From contig NZ_FNFN01000003.1 in the NCBI RefSeq assembly GCF_900101045.1, positions 744,001-808,000 on the forward strand: DNA of 64,000 bases, read 5' to 3'. The position numbers were made by a program, and so were the translations under genes. Under the pieces are notes generated by a model, which did no database searches, was not told the DNA's origin, and saw nothing but the letters and a program-made list of their open reading frames with translations. How positions within the stretch are numbered: the stretch's first letter is position 1; every line of letters starts with the position of its first letter. The stretch is from Nocardioides sp. YR527 (lineage in GTDB: Bacteria > Actinomycetota > Actinomycetes > Propionibacteriales > Nocardioidaceae). This document shows positions 27,054 through 35,872 of the stretch, piece after piece.

Positions 27054-27079
27054 GGAATGATGGACGAGGTCCGCGTGTT
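27054..27079 (+). promoter_or_regulatory. Sigma-R (SigR/SigH) type promoter GGAAT-N18-GTT before mshA
   Basis: GGAAT at 27054-27058 and GTT at 27077-27079 are separated by exactly 18 bases, the thiol-oxidative-stress sigma consensus of actinobacteria. Transcription would start about 30 bases before the mshA ATG at 27119. Control of mycothiol synthesis by this sigma factor is known in related genera. Confidence 0.65.
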
Positions 27080-27118
27080 GAGAGACGGGACCACAGGCGT
27101 ACACACAAAGGGGCAGGA

Positions 27119-28375
27119 ATGATCCACCGCGTAGCGATGGTCAGTCTGCACACCTCTCCGCTCGACCAGCCCGGCACCGGTGACGCCGGCGGCATGAACG
27201 TCTACGTGCTCGAGCTCTCCCGGCGGCTGGCCACCCAGGGCATCGCGGTCGACATCTTCACGCGCGCGACCTCCTCGCGCCTGCCGCAGGTCGTGGAGGC
27301 GTACGACGGGGTGGCGGTCCACCACGTCCATGCGGGTCCGTTCGAGGGGCTGGCCAAGAGTGACCTTCCCGGACAGCTGTGCACGTTCGCGCGTGAGGTG
27401 CTCCGCGCGGAAGCGTCCAACCCGCCGGGCTACTTCGACGCGGTGCACTCCCACTACTGGCTCTCCGGCCAGGTCGGGGCGCTGTCCCGCGACCGCTGGG
27501 GTGTGCCGCTGGTGCACTCGATGCACACCATGGCCAAGGTCAAGAACGAGGCGCTGGCCGAGGGCGACAACCCCGAGCCGGAGGCTCGCGTGATCGGGGA
27601 GGAGCAGGTCGTCGAGGCGTCCGACATGCTGATCGCCAACACCGACCTCGAGGCCAAGCAGCTGATCAACATGTACGACGCGGAGCCGGGTCGTGTCGCC
27701 GTCGTGCACCCCGGGGTCGACCTGCGCGTCTTCCGTCCGCGCGGGCGGGCCGAGGCGCGTGCCGCGCTCGGGCTCCCGGCCCGGGCTCACGTGCTCCTCT
27801 TCGCCGGTCGCATCCAGCCGCTCAAGGCTCCGGACGTGTTGTTGCGGGCGGCCGCGGTCATGCTCGCCCGCGACCCGTCGCTGCGCCGGTCGCTGGTGGT
27901 GCCGATCGTCGGGGGACCCTCGGGCTCCGGTCTCGAGCACCCGACCGGGCTGGCCGATCTGGCCGCTGAGCTGGGGATATCCGACGTGGTCCGGTTCGTC
28001 CCGCCGGTGCGCCAGGACGAGCTCGCGCTCTGGTACTCGGCCGCCTCCGTCGTCGCCGTACCCTCCTACAACGAGTCGTTCGGTCTGGTCGCCGTCGAGG
28101 CCCAGGCCTGCGGCACGCCCGTCGTCGCGGCAGCGGTCGGCGGTCTGACCACGGCGGTGCGCCACGGCCGCAGCGGTCTCCTGGTCGATGGGCACGACCC
28201 GGCGCAGTGGGCCGACGCGCTCACCAACGCCGTCTCGTCCCACTCGCGCTGGTCGGCGCTGGCCGACGGCGCCCGCGAACACGCCCAGGACTTCTCCTGG
28301 GATCTCACCGCACGCAATACGCTCGAGGTCTATGAAGAGGCCAAGATGCTGATGCGTGAGGAGCTGACGGCATGA
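27119..28375 (+). CDS. mshA: D-inositol-3-phosphate glycosyltransferase (mycothiol synthesis)
   Basis: 418 residues. GT4 glycosyltransferase that joins UDP-GlcNAc to inositol-3-phosphate in the first step of mycothiol synthesis. MshA signatures: [20 protein letters not shown] at the N-terminus, [26 protein letters not shown], and [19 protein letters not shown] for UDP-sugar binding. The ATG at 27119 follows AGGGGCAGGA. It overlaps the YbjN gene by 4 bp. A sigma-R type promoter lies upstream. Confidence 0.94.
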   Translation: MIHRVAMVSLHTSPLDQPGTGDAGGMNVYVLELSRRLATQGIAVDIFTRATSSRLPQVVEAYDGVAVHHVHAGPFEGLAKSDLPGQLCTFAREVLRAEASNPPGYFDAVHSHYWLSGQVGALSRDRWGVPLVHSMHTMAKVKNEALAEGDNPEPEARVIGEEQVVEASDMLIANTDLEAKQLINMYDAEPGRVAVVHPGVDLRVFRPRGRAEARAALGLPARAHVLLFAGRIQPLKAPDVLLRAAAVMLARDPSLRRSLVVPIVGGPSGSGLEHPTGLADLAAELGISDVVRFVPPVRQDELALWYSAASVVAVPSYNESFGLVAVEAQACGTPVVAAAVGGLTTAVRHGRSGLLVDGHDPAQWADALTNAVSSHSRWSALADGAREHAQDFSWDLTARNTLEVYEEAKMLMREELTA

Positions 28376-28896
28376 CGGATGGTTCGCGAGCGGACCTGGA
28401 AGAGGTCGTACGCGGCTGGCTGAAGTCCAACGACCTGACCTGGGACGAGACGTCGCTGCCGTCGGGCGACCTGACCTTCTCGTTCTCGCTCCCGGGCGAG
28501 CGCAAGCTGCAGACACCGGTCCGGATCGACCTGGGACAGCATGCGCTGGGCGTACACGCCTTCGTCTGCCGCCGGCCCGACGAGAACTTCGAGACCGTCT
28601 ACCGCTGGCTGCTCGAGCGCAACCTGCGGCTCTACGGGGTCGCGTTCGGGCTGGACCGGCTCGGCGACATCTACCTCGACGGCCGGCTGCCGCTGGCCAT
28701 GGTCGACCCAGACGAGCTCGACCGGCTGCTCGGCTCGGTCCTGACGTACGCGGACGAGTCGTTCAACACCATCCTCGAGCTCGGCTTCGCCTCCTCGATC
28801 CGCAAGGAGTGGGAGTGGCGCAAGCTGCGTGGGGAGTCCACCGCCAACCTCGAGGCGTTCCGGGGCTGGCTCGAGGCGACTGATCAGCCCGACTGA
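28372..28896 (+). CDS. YbjN domain-containing protein
   Basis: 174 residues. YbjN/type III chaperone-like alpha-beta fold: [20 protein letters not shown], then [21 protein letters not shown] and a C-terminal helical part. It commonly accompanies mshA in actinobacteria and starts inside the mshA stop (ATGA), so the two are cotranscribed. The role is unproven; it is a possible stress-response or chaperone-like adaptor. The last codons and the stop lie inside a 13-bp tandem repeat (28878-28942). Confidence 0.8.
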   Translation: MTDGSRADLEEVVRGWLKSNDLTWDETSLPSGDLTFSFSLPGERKLQTPVRIDLGQHALGVHAFVCRRPDENFETVYRWLLERNLRLYGVAFGLDRLGDIYLDGRLPLAMVDPDELDRLLGSVLTYADESFNTILELGFASSIRKEWEWRKLRGESTANLEAFRGWLEATDQPD

Positions 28897-28942
28897 TCAG
28901 CCCGACTGATCAGCCCGACTGATCAGCCCGACTGATCAGCGC
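28878..28942. repeat. 13-bp tandem repeat GACTGATCAGCCC, five copies
   Basis: Units start at 28878, 28891, 28904, 28917 and 28930 (the last ends CGC). Each holds the palindrome CTGATCAG, giving TGA on both strands. The array supplies the stop of the YbjN gene (28894-28896) and the stop of the convergent EamA gene (28936-28938). The repeated palindromes can fold into successive small hairpins, so it may also act as a two-way terminator. Confidence 0.9.
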
Positions 28943-29838
28943 GGCCGGCGGCGGGTGATCAGCACACCCGCGATGCACATCGCGCCACCGACGAAGGCGA
29001 GCGCCGGCGGCACCTCGTCGAGCACCAGCCACGCCATCAGCGCGGTGATGAACGGCACCAGGAACGTCGACTGTGCGAACTTGCCGGCGTCGGAGTGGGA
29101 GAGGGCGTACGCCCAGGTCACGAAGGCCAGGGCGCTCGGGAAGAGGCCGAGGTAGACGATCCAGCCGATGTTGCCGACGCTGATGTCGGGGATCGTGGTG
29201 GCCAGCTCGAACGACCACGGCAGGCAGATGACGAGGCCGGCGACGGCGTACCAGAACGTCAGCAGCAGTGCGCTCATCGTGGGCAGCAGCTTCTTCTGGG
29301 TGAGAACGCCGACCGCGAAGGTGAGCGCCGCGACGACCGAGAGGGCGACGCCGATCCAGTCGCCGGTGTCACCGTTGGCCGAGGCGCGGCCGATGACGAC
29401 GACCCCGGCGAAGCCGACACCGGTGCCGATCAGGATCCACCGGTGGATCGTCTCCTTGAGCACGAGGCCGGCCAGCAGCGCCACCACGATCGGTCCGACC
29501 TGCACGATCAGTGCCGCGGTGGCGGCGTCGATGCGTCGCTCCGACTCGTTGAGCGCGAGGTTGTAGATGCCCAGCCACGAAGCGCCGCCCAGCGCGATCA
29601 GCGGCCACTCGCGCCTGGTCGGCAGCCGGAACCCACCCTTCAGCGCGAGATAGGCCCCGAGCGCCGCCACCATCACGATCAGCCGGCCCAGCGACAGGCT
29701 TCCCGGGGGGACGGTGTCGCCCAGGTGACGGATCCCCACGAACGCCGATGCCCACAGCACCAGCGTGATCCCGCAAGCCACCAGCGGCTTCCAGAGCGGT
29801 GTGGTCGTGGAGGGGGCCGGGTCGATCGTCGTCGTCAC
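28936..29838 (-). CDS. EamA family transporter
   Basis: 300 residues, ten predicted membrane helices in two EamA repeats (first from WKPLVACGITLVLWASAFVGI, second from TGDWIGVALSVVAALTFAVG). Drug/metabolite exporter superfamily; members export amino acids, nucleobases or drugs. GTG start at 29838. It is convergent with the YbjN gene, sharing the 13-bp repeat array at the ends. The substrate cannot be told. Confidence 0.85.
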   Translation of the reverse strand: MTTTIDPAPSTTTPLWKPLVACGITLVLWASAFVGIRHLGDTVPPGSLSLGRLIVMVAALGAYLALKGGFRLPTRREWPLIALGGASWLGIYNLALNESERRIDAATAALIVQVGPIVVALLAGLVLKETIHRWILIGTGVGFAGVVVIGRASANGDTGDWIGVALSVVAALTFAVGVLTQKKLLPTMSALLLTFWYAVAGLVICLPWSFELATTIPDISVGNIGWIVYLGLFPSALAFVTWAYALSHSDAGKFAQSTFLVPFITALMAWLVLDEVPPALAFVGGAMCIAGVLITRRRPR

Positions 29839-29918
29839 GGTAAAAGGCTAAAGACCCGTACGTCTCGAGGCGAGCGGATATCGGCCAACCATGTCCGACA
29901 TCCCGCCATCCCACCCCC

Positions 29919-30011
29919 GCCGAGACGTCACTCGCGTCGGCCGAGGCGTCGCTTGCGTCGGCCGAGAGGTCACGTCGGTGCCATCTCGGCCGACCGGAGT
30001 GACGCCTCGGC
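29919..30011. terminator. Large intergenic hairpin, repeat family shared with 50666-50762
   Basis: Arm 29919-29946 pairs with 29984-30011 at 24 of 28 positions, with an inner direct repeat GCGTCGGCCGAG. The 27 bases 29919-29945 are identical to 50679-50705. It lies 8 bp past the GlxA-regulator stop on its coding strand, so termination is plausible. The remaining gap 29839-29918 shows no gene. Confidence 0.65.
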
Positions 30012-30019
30012 TGGTGTTG

Positions 30020-31003
30020 TCAGCCGCGGAAGGTGCGGCGGTACGCGGTGGGGGTGATGCCGAGGGCGGCGTGGAAGTGGAGGCGGAGGGACTGGGCGGT
30101 GTTGAGGCCGCAGCGAGCGGCTACCTGTTCCATGCTCAGGTCGGTGGTCTCGAGGAGGGTGCGGGCGAGCTCGATGCGCTGGCGCTGCAGCCAGCGGCCG
30201 GGGGAGTCGCCGGTCTCGTCGCGGAATCGCCGGGTGAAGGTGCGTACGGACATCGAGACCTGGGAAGCCATCGCCTCCAGGCTGAGGGGCTGGTCGAGAT
30301 GGGCGAGGGCCCAGGCGGTCGCGGCCGAGATGCCGGTGTCGCCGGAGGCGGGTGCGTGGTGCCGGATGAACTGCGCCTGCCCACCGTCGCGGTGGGGAGG
30401 TACGACCGTCACCCGGGCGACGCGGTTGGCGACCGCGGCGCCGTGGTCGCGGCGTACGACATGCAGGCAGAGGTCCAGGCCGGAGGCCACGCCGGCGGAG
30501 GTGAGGATGTCGCCGTCGTCGACGAAGAGGACGTCAGGGTCCAGCTTGACCTGCGGAAACAGGGCCCGGAAGTCGTCGGTGTGCGCCCAGTGGGTGGTCG
30601 CCGGTCGGCCGTCGAGAAGGCCTGCCGCGGCGAGCGCGAAGGCACCGGTGCAGATCGACATGATCCGGGTGCCGGGGCGGATCATGTCGAGCGCCTCCTT
30701 CAACGGCGCCGTCAGTACGCCGTCCGACACGGTTTCGTCGTACGCCCCGAACTTCGGGATCACCACGGTGTCCGCGTCCGCGAGCGCCTCGGGTCCGTGC
30801 GGCGCGAGCACGACGACGTCCGAGTCCGACTGCACCGGTCCCGGACCGCCGGTGGTGCAGGTGACGACCTCGTAGAGCAGCCGGTCCTCGCTGTCGCGTG
30901 CCTTGCCGAAGATCCGGTGCGGGATGCCGATCTCGAACGGGATGAATCCGTCCTGGATCAGCACCGCGACCCGGTGCGGAGAAGTCACCCCAACGTCGCT
31001 CAT
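30020..31003 (-). CDS. GlxA family transcriptional regulator (DJ-1/PfpI plus AraC HTH)
   Basis: 327 residues. Residues 10-195 are a class I glutamine-amidotransferase-like DJ-1/PfpI domain with the nucleophile-elbow Cys in IMSICTGAFALAAAG. Residues about 215-325 are a double AraC-type helix-turn-helix (LEAMASQVSMSVRTFTRRFRDETGDSPGRWLQ and QVAARCGLNTAQSLRLHF). Divergent from the MFS gene at 31075, which it may control. The ligand is unknown. Confidence 0.88.
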   Translation of the reverse strand: MSDVGVTSPHRVAVLIQDGFIPFEIGIPHRIFGKARDSEDRLLYEVVTCTTGGPGPVQSDSDVVVLAPHGPEALADADTVVIPKFGAYDETVSDGVLTAPLKEALDMIRPGTRIMSICTGAFALAAAGLLDGRPATTHWAHTDDFRALFPQVKLDPDVLFVDDGDILTSAGVASGLDLCLHVVRRDHGAAVANRVARVTVVPPHRDGGQAQFIRHHAPASGDTGISAATAWALAHLDQPLSLEAMASQVSMSVRTFTRRFRDETGDSPGRWLQRQRIELARTLLETTDLSMEQVAARCGLNTAQSLRLHFHAALGITPTAYRRTFRG

Positions 31004-31074
31004 GGCTGGATCTTACCGATAGATGTCAATCAGGCCACTGTCCAGCGGGCCGCGCACGCGTAAGGATCATCCCC

Positions 31075-32412
31075 ATGTCCCAGACGACGACCCCGCCGCC
31101 TGTCGGCCGCACCTCCGCGCGCCGCCCCCGCATCCACCCGGCCTGGTGGGTGGCCGCCATCGCGTTCGTGACCATCGTCGGTGCCGCGGCCTTCACCGCG
31201 GCACCGGGCCTCTTGGTCGGTCCGCTGCACGACGAGTTCGGCTGGTCGCGCGGCACGATCGGTGTCGGGATCACGCTGCAGCTCGCGCTCTACGGCCTGA
31301 CCGCCCCGTTCGCCGCTGCCCTGATGGACCGCTTCGGGATCCGCCCGGTGGTCGCCGTCGCGCTCACCATGATCACCCTCGGCTCCCTCGGCACCGTCTG
31401 GATGAGCGATTCGTGGCAGTTCGTGCTCGGCTGGGGCGTCCTGGTCGGCGGTGGCAGCGGCTGCATGGCGCTCGCCTTCGGCGCGACGATCACCACCCGC
31501 TGGTTCGTCAAGCGGCAGGGCCTGGTCAGTGGCCTGCTGACCGCCGGTGGCGCCTCGGGACAGCTGATCTTCCTGCCGGTGCTGGCAGTGCTCATCGGGG
31601 AGTTCGGCTGGCGGGCGGCCTCGGTCACGATCGCCCTGGTCGCCGCCGCGGTGATCCCGTTCGTGCTCCTGCTGCTCCGCGACTACCCGGCGGACATCGG
31701 CCTGGCGCCCTACGGCGCCTCGCAGATCGTGCCCCGGCCCGCACCCGCGACCGGCGCCGCGCTCCGGACCGTGCGGGTGCTCGGGATGGCGATGCGTACC
31801 AAGGCCTTCTGGCTCCTCGCCGGCGCCTTCGCGATCTGCGGGATCACCACGAACGGCCTGATCAGGACCCACTTCGTACCCGCCGCGCACGACCACGGGA
31901 TGGCCACCGTCGCCGCCGCCTCGCTGCTCGCCGTGATCGGGATCTTCGACGTCGCCGGAACGATCTTCTCCGGCTGGCTCACCGACCGCTTCAACCCGGT
32001 CGTGCTGCTCGGCGTCTACTACTCGCTGCGCGGGATCTCACTGATCTTCCTGCCGATGCTGCTGGCGCCCGAGGTGCACCTCCCGATGGTGTTCTTCATC
32101 GTCTTCTACGGCCTCGACTGGGTCGCCACCGTGCCCCCGACGCTCGCCCTGTGCCGTGAGGTCTGGCCCGAGGACGCCCCGATCGTCTTCGGCTGGGTCC
32201 TCGCCTCCCACCAGGTCGGCGCCGGCCTGGTCGCCTGGGTCGGCGGCGTCGTACGCGACGTCACCGGCTCCTACGACCTGGTCTGGTACGCCGCCGGCGC
32301 GCTCTGCGCCGCCGCCGCGCTGATGTCGCTGGTGGTGCCGAGAGGGGTGCACCTCCAGCAAGGTATGCAGGCCGAGGAACACATCCCCAGCGGAGTTCCA
32401 CTGGGGGAGTGA
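31075..32412 (+). CDS. MFS transporter (OFA/monocarboxylate-like)
   Basis: 445 residues, 12 predicted helices. FTAAPGLLVGPLHDEFGWSRG and RWFVKRQGLVSGLLTAGGASGQ are features of the oxalate/formate and monocarboxylate-type MFS branch. The last 20 or so residues (HLQQGMQAEEHIPSGVPLGE) are polar and encoded by a nested inverted repeat (32359-32432). It is divergent from the GlxA-type regulator at 30020. The substrate is probably an organic anion. Confidence 0.85.
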   Translation: MSQTTTPPPVGRTSARRPRIHPAWWVAAIAFVTIVGAAAFTAAPGLLVGPLHDEFGWSRGTIGVGITLQLALYGLTAPFAAALMDRFGIRPVVAVALTMITLGSLGTVWMSDSWQFVLGWGVLVGGGSGCMALAFGATITTRWFVKRQGLVSGLLTAGGASGQLIFLPVLAVLIGEFGWRAASVTIALVAAAVIPFVLLLLRDYPADIGLAPYGASQIVPRPAPATGAALRTVRVLGMAMRTKAFWLLAGAFAICGITTNGLIRTHFVPAAHDHGMATVAAASLLAVIGIFDVAGTIFSGWLTDRFNPVVLLGVYYSLRGISLIFLPMLLAPEVHLPMVFFIVFYGLDWVATVPPTLALCREVWPEDAPIVFGWVLASHQVGAGLVAWVGGVVRDVTGSYDLVWYAAGALCAAAALMSLVVPRGVHLQQGMQAEEHIPSGVPLGE

Positions 32413-32432
32413 GCCTTCGGCTGCATACCTTG
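32359..32432. terminator. Nested inverted repeat overlapping the 3' end of the MFS gene
   Basis: Outer arms CAAGGTATGCAGgCCGA (from 32359) and TCGGCTGCATACCTTG (to 32432). The inner hairpin CCCCAG (32385-32390) pairs with CTGGGG (32401-32406). It spans the MFS stop and ends 15 bp before the convergent regX3 stop, so it can terminate both genes. Confidence 0.65.
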
Positions 32433-32446
32433 ACGAAGGAACCGCC

Positions 32447-33124
32447 TCAGAGGTCGAGCTTGTAGCCCAGCCCGCGCACGGTGACCAGGAACTTCGGCTC
32501 GGACGGATCCGGCTCGAGCTTGGCGCGCAGGCGCTTGACGTGGACGTCGAGGGTCTTGGTGTCGCCGACGTAGTCGGAGCCCCAGACGCGGTCGATGAGC
32601 TGGCCGCGGGTGAGGACGCGGCCGGGGTTGCGCAGGAACATCTCCAGAAGCTCGAACTCCTTGAGCGGCAGGCGCTGCTCGGACCCGTCGACGGTCACGA
32701 CGTGGCGCTCCACGTCCATCCGGACGGGGCCGGCCTCGAGCGTCGCGGGGGCCGCGTCGGGCTCGGTGCCTCGCCGCAGGACGGCGCGGATCCGGGCGAC
32801 GAGCTCGCGCGGGGAGTAGGGCTTGGTGACGTAGTCGTCGGCGCCGAGCTCGAGGCCGACGACCTTGTCGACCTCGTCGTCCTTGGCGGTCACCATGATG
32901 ACCGGGACCGACGAGGTGGCCCGGATCTGCCGGCACACCTCGGTGCCGGAGAGGCCGGGAAGCATCAGGTCGAGCAGCACGATGTCTGCCCCGTTGCGGT
33001 CGAACTCCTTCAGTGCGTCGGTGCCGTCCTCGGCGACGGCGACCTCGAAGCCCTCCTTGCGGAGCATGTAGGACAGTGCCTCGCTGTAGCTGGCTTCATC
33101 TTCGACGACGAGTACCCGGGTCAC
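32447..33124 (-). CDS. regX3: Two-component response regulator RegX3
   Basis: 225 residues. Receiver domain 1-118 with the phosphoacceptor Asp in VLLDLMLPG, Thr in VTAKDD and Lys in VTKPYSP; OmpR-type winged helix from about 128 to the end (LKEFELLEMFLRNPG, VWGSDYVGDTKTLDVHVKRLRAKLE). Overlap with senX3 and the neighbouring phoU identify it as the phosphate-starvation regulator. Its likely target is the GTTCACC direct repeat before phoU. Confidence 0.93.
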   Translation of the reverse strand: MTRVLVVEDEASYSEALSYMLRKEGFEVAVAEDGTDALKEFDRNGADIVLLDLMLPGLSGTEVCRQIRATSSVPVIMVTAKDDEVDKVVGLELGADDYVTKPYSPRELVARIRAVLRRGTEPDAAPATLEAGPVRMDVERHVVTVDGSEQRLPLKEFELLEMFLRNPGRVLTRGQLIDRVWGSDYVGDTKTLDVHVKRLRAKLEPDPSEPKFLVTVRGLGYKLDL

Positions 33125-34278
33125 GGGCGTTCCTCCTTGCTTGTGCCGGACTTCCCGGCAGTTGGTAGGTGCTGGGGCAGCGTGAGGGTGAAGGTGGAGC
33201 CCTGACCCTCCTGCGACCAGACCTTGACCTCGCCACCATGCGTGGCGGCGACGTGCTTGACGATCGACAGGCCGAGCCCGGTGCCGCCGGTGGAGCGGTG
33301 GCGAGCCGGGTCGACGCGGTAGAAGCGCTCGAAGATCCGGTCGATCTCCGTGGACGGGATCCCGATTCCCTGGTCGACCACGGAGATCTCGACGGAGCCG
33401 TCGGTCGCGCGGGTCGAGACGGTCACGGTCGAGCCCGGGTCGGAGTAGGCGACCGCGTTGGAGACCAGGTTGGTGACCGCGGTCGAGACCTGCTCGTCGT
33501 TGCCGAAGACGTGCAGCCCGGCGGTGCCGGCGCTGACCACGTTGATGCCCTTGGCACTGGCGTCGACGGTCGAGCTGTCGACAGCGGCCGCGATGACCTT
33601 GTCGACGTCGACCGCGACCGGTGCCTCCAGAGGTTCGTCACCCTGCAGCCGGGACAGCTCGATGATCTGCTGGACGAGCTCGGTCAGGCGCTCGGACTCG
33701 GTGATCATCCGGTGGGAGAAGCGGCGTACGGCCTCGGGGTCGTCGGAGGCCTCGGTGACCGCGTCGGCGAGCACCCTGATCGCGCCGACCGGTGTCTTGA
33801 GCTCATGGCTGACGTTGGCGACGAAGTCGCGGCGTACGGCCTCCACGCGGCGCTCGCGGGTGCGGTCCTCGACCAGGGCGAGGGCCAGGCGCGTGCCGAG
33901 CGGAGCGACGCGGGCGGTGACGTGTCGCGAGGCCCCGTTGGCGCGCGAGATGACCAGCTCGGTCTCCCGGATCTGGCCGTCACGGCGCACACCGTGGACG
34001 AGCTCGGAGAGCTCGGGTGAGACCAGCGAGGTGCCGCGCACCAGGCCCAGGGCGTACGCCGGTGCGCTGGCCTTGAGCACGGTGTCGTGCTCGTCGACGA
34101 CGACCGCGCTGCTGCGCAGGACCGAGAGGACCGCGGCCACCTCGGAGGGAACCTTCGGGGGCTCGACCTCCGGGATCCGGCGGCGGGAACGCTCGCTCAT
34201 CGCCCACGCAAGCACCGCCGCTCCGGCGACGACAGCGCCGAGGAGCGCAGCAAGAAAGGCCTGCGTCGTCGAGTCCAC
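33121..34278 (-). CDS. senX3: Sensor histidine kinase SenX3
   Basis: 385 residues. One clear N-terminal membrane helix (AFLAALLGAVVAGAAVLAWAM), a PAS-like region (about 45-130), the phosphoaccepting H-box FVANVSHELKTP, and an ATPase domain with NLVSNAVAYS, DQGIGIP and GTGLGLSIVKH. It autophosphorylates and activates RegX3 when phosphate is low. It overlaps regX3 by 4 bp and is divergent from phoU, which is the conserved actinobacterial arrangement. Confidence 0.93.
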   Translation of the reverse strand: MDSTTQAFLAALLGAVVAGAAVLAWAMSERSRRRIPEVEPPKVPSEVAAVLSVLRSSAVVVDEHDTVLKASAPAYALGLVRGTSLVSPELSELVHGVRRDGQIRETELVISRANGASRHVTARVAPLGTRLALALVEDRTRERRVEAVRRDFVANVSHELKTPVGAIRVLADAVTEASDDPEAVRRFSHRMITESERLTELVQQIIELSRLQGDEPLEAPVAVDVDKVIAAAVDSSTVDASAKGINVVSAGTAGLHVFGNDEQVSTAVTNLVSNAVAYSDPGSTVTVSTRATDGSVEISVVDQGIGIPSTEIDRIFERFYRVDPARHRSTGGTGLGLSIVKHVAATHGGEVKVWSQEGQGSTFTLTLPQHLPTAGKSGTSKEERP

Positions 34279-34338
34279 ACGATCAGGGTAAGCCCATCAA
34301 ACACCCAAACTTCGCCTCTGGACGTCTCCGCGCCGAAC

Positions 34339-34356
34339 GTTCACCGTCGGTTCACT
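34339..34356. promoter_or_regulatory. PHO-box-like direct repeat GTTCACC-GTCG-GTTCACT
   Basis: Two heptamers 11 bp apart in the 121-bp gap between senX3 and phoU, 44 bp before phoU. The spacing and sequence match RegX3/PhoP boxes of actinobacteria, so it likely controls both divergent units. Confidence 0.75.
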
Positions 34357-34399
34357 CGGGATGGAGATCAGTACATCTGGTGTGTCTAGGATCGGGCTC

Positions 34400-35050
34400 A
34401 TGCGCGCTGCTTTCCATGAGGACCTCGATGCCATCTTCACCGATCTCACCAACGTCTGTGAGCTGGTGTCGGTGGCCGTACGCGACGCCACCACCGCTCT
34501 CCTCGAGGCCCGCAACGACCTCGCCGAGCAGGTGATCGACAAGGATGTCGAGATCGACGACGCCCGCGAGCGCATCGAGGAGAACGCCCTCGAGCTGCTC
34601 GGTCTCCAGTCGCCGGTCGCCGGCGATCTCCGCGTCGTCGTCGCCGCGCTGCGGATGATCTCCGACCTCGAGCGGATGGGTGACCTCTCCGTCCACGTCG
34701 CCAAGATCGCCAGGCTGCGTACGCCGAACAAGGCCGTCCCCGAGCTGGCCCAGCCGACCATCGCCAAGATGGCCGAGATCGCCGAGCAGATGGTCGAGCG
34801 CACCTGCGAGATCCTCCGCACGCGTGATGTCTCCGCGGCTCAGGACCTGGTCGCCGACGACGACGAGATGGACCAGCTGCGGCGCAAGTCGTTCGCCGAG
34901 CTGCTGGGCCAGGACTGGACCCACGGCGTCGAGCCCGCGGTCGACGTGGCCCTCCTGGGCCGCTACTACGAGCGCATCGCCGACCACGCCGTCACCGTGG
35001 CCAACCGGGTCGTCTTCGTCGTGACCGGCGAGACCCCGGCCGACTCCTGA
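34400..35050 (+). CDS. phoU: Phosphate transport system regulator PhoU
   Basis: 216 residues, all helical with two three-helix repeats: metal-binding motifs RMISDLERMGDLSVHVAKIA and GRYYERIADHAVTVANRVVF (E/DxxxD type). PhoU represses the phosphate response, partly through the SenX3-type kinase and the Pst transporter. The ATG at 34400 gives MRAAFHEDLD, the normal start. A PHO-box-like repeat precedes it. It is not next to pst genes here. Confidence 0.93.
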   Translation: MRAAFHEDLDAIFTDLTNVCELVSVAVRDATTALLEARNDLAEQVIDKDVEIDDARERIEENALELLGLQSPVAGDLRVVVAALRMISDLERMGDLSVHVAKIARLRTPNKAVPELAQPTIAKMAEIAEQMVERTCEILRTRDVSAAQDLVADDDEMDQLRRKSFAELLGQDWTHGVEPAVDVALLGRYYERIADHAVTVANRVVFVVTGETPADS

Positions 35051-35080
35051 CCCGCCGAGTCGGCTCGTACTTACCGAAAA

Positions 35081-35122
35081 TCCCGCCGAGTCGGCTCGTC
35101 AAGACGAGCCGACTCGGCGGGA
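35081..35122. terminator. Perfect 20-bp hairpin between phoU and gpmA
   Basis: TCCCGCCGAGTCGGCTCGTC pairs perfectly with 35103-35122. An additional direct copy of the 5' arm lies at 35051-35069, right after the phoU stop. It terminates both convergent genes. Confidence 0.8.
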
Positions 35123-35131
35123 TCGGTGTTG

Positions 35132-35872
35132 TTACTGCTTGCCTTGGTTGGCGACGGCCTCGGCCGCGGCGGCCGCGGCCTCGGGGTCGAGGTAGGTGCC
35201 GCCGGCGACGACCGGCTTCAGCGACTCGTCGAGCTCGTAGACCAGCGGCTGGGCCGTGGGGATGTTGAGCTTGGCGATCTCGGTGTCGGAGATGTTGTCG
35301 AGGTGCTTGACCAGCGCGCGCAGGCTGTTGCCGTGGGCGGTGACCAGGACGGTCTTGCCTGCCTGGAGGTCGGGCACGATCGCCGACTCCCAGTAGGGGA
35401 TCATCCGGGCGACGACGTCCTTGAGGCACTCGGTGGCGGGCACGTCGATGTCGGCGTAGCGCGGGTCACCGGCCTGGGAGTACTCGGAGTCGGCCTCGAT
35501 CGGCGGTGGCGGTACGTCATAGGAACGACGCCACAGCTGGAACTGCTCCTCGCCGAACTTCTTCAGCGTCTCGGACTTGTTCCTGCCCTGGAGCGCACCG
35601 TAGTGACGCTCGTTGAGGCGCCAGTCGCGGCGCACCGGGATCCAGTGGCGATCGGCGGCGTCGAGGGCGATGTTGGCGGTGTTGATCGCGCGGCGCAGCA
35701 GGCTCGTGTGGACCAGGTCGGGAAGGATCCCGGCATCGGTCAGCAGCTTCCCACCGTTGACGGCCTCGGCCCGGCCCTTGTCGGTGAGGTCGACGTCGAC
35801 CCAGCCGGTCGACAGGTTGAGCGCGTTCCACTCGCTCTCGCCGTGACGCAGGAGGACGAGCCTGTAGGTCAT
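35132..35872 (-). CDS. gpmA: 2,3-bisphosphoglycerate-dependent phosphoglycerate mutase
   Basis: 246 residues. Histidine phosphatase fold with phospho-His motif [22 protein letters not shown] and [14 protein letters not shown]. Converts 3- and 2-phosphoglycerate in glycolysis. The ATG at 35872 shares a base with the upstream lipoprotein stop (TGATG), setting the start. The Ala-rich tail ([12 protein letters not shown]) is a little longer than usual. Confidence 0.95.
   Translation of the reverse strand: MTYRLVLLRHGESEWNALNLSTGWVDVDLTDKGRAEAVNGGKLLTDAGILPDLVHTSLLRRAINTANIALDAADRHWIPVRRDWRLNERHYGALQGRNKSETLKKFGEEQFQLWRRSYDVPPPPIEADSEYSQAGDPRYADIDVPATECLKDVVARMIPYWESAIVPDLQAGKTVLVTAHGNSLRALVKHLDNISDTEIAKLNIPTAQPLVYELDESLKPVVAGGTYLDPEAAAAAAEAVANQGKQ

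Noticed and set aside
28878..28942. 13-bp repeats as an origin or iteron array
   Set aside because: No replication gene or AT-rich region is nearby; the array sits at two convergent gene ends.
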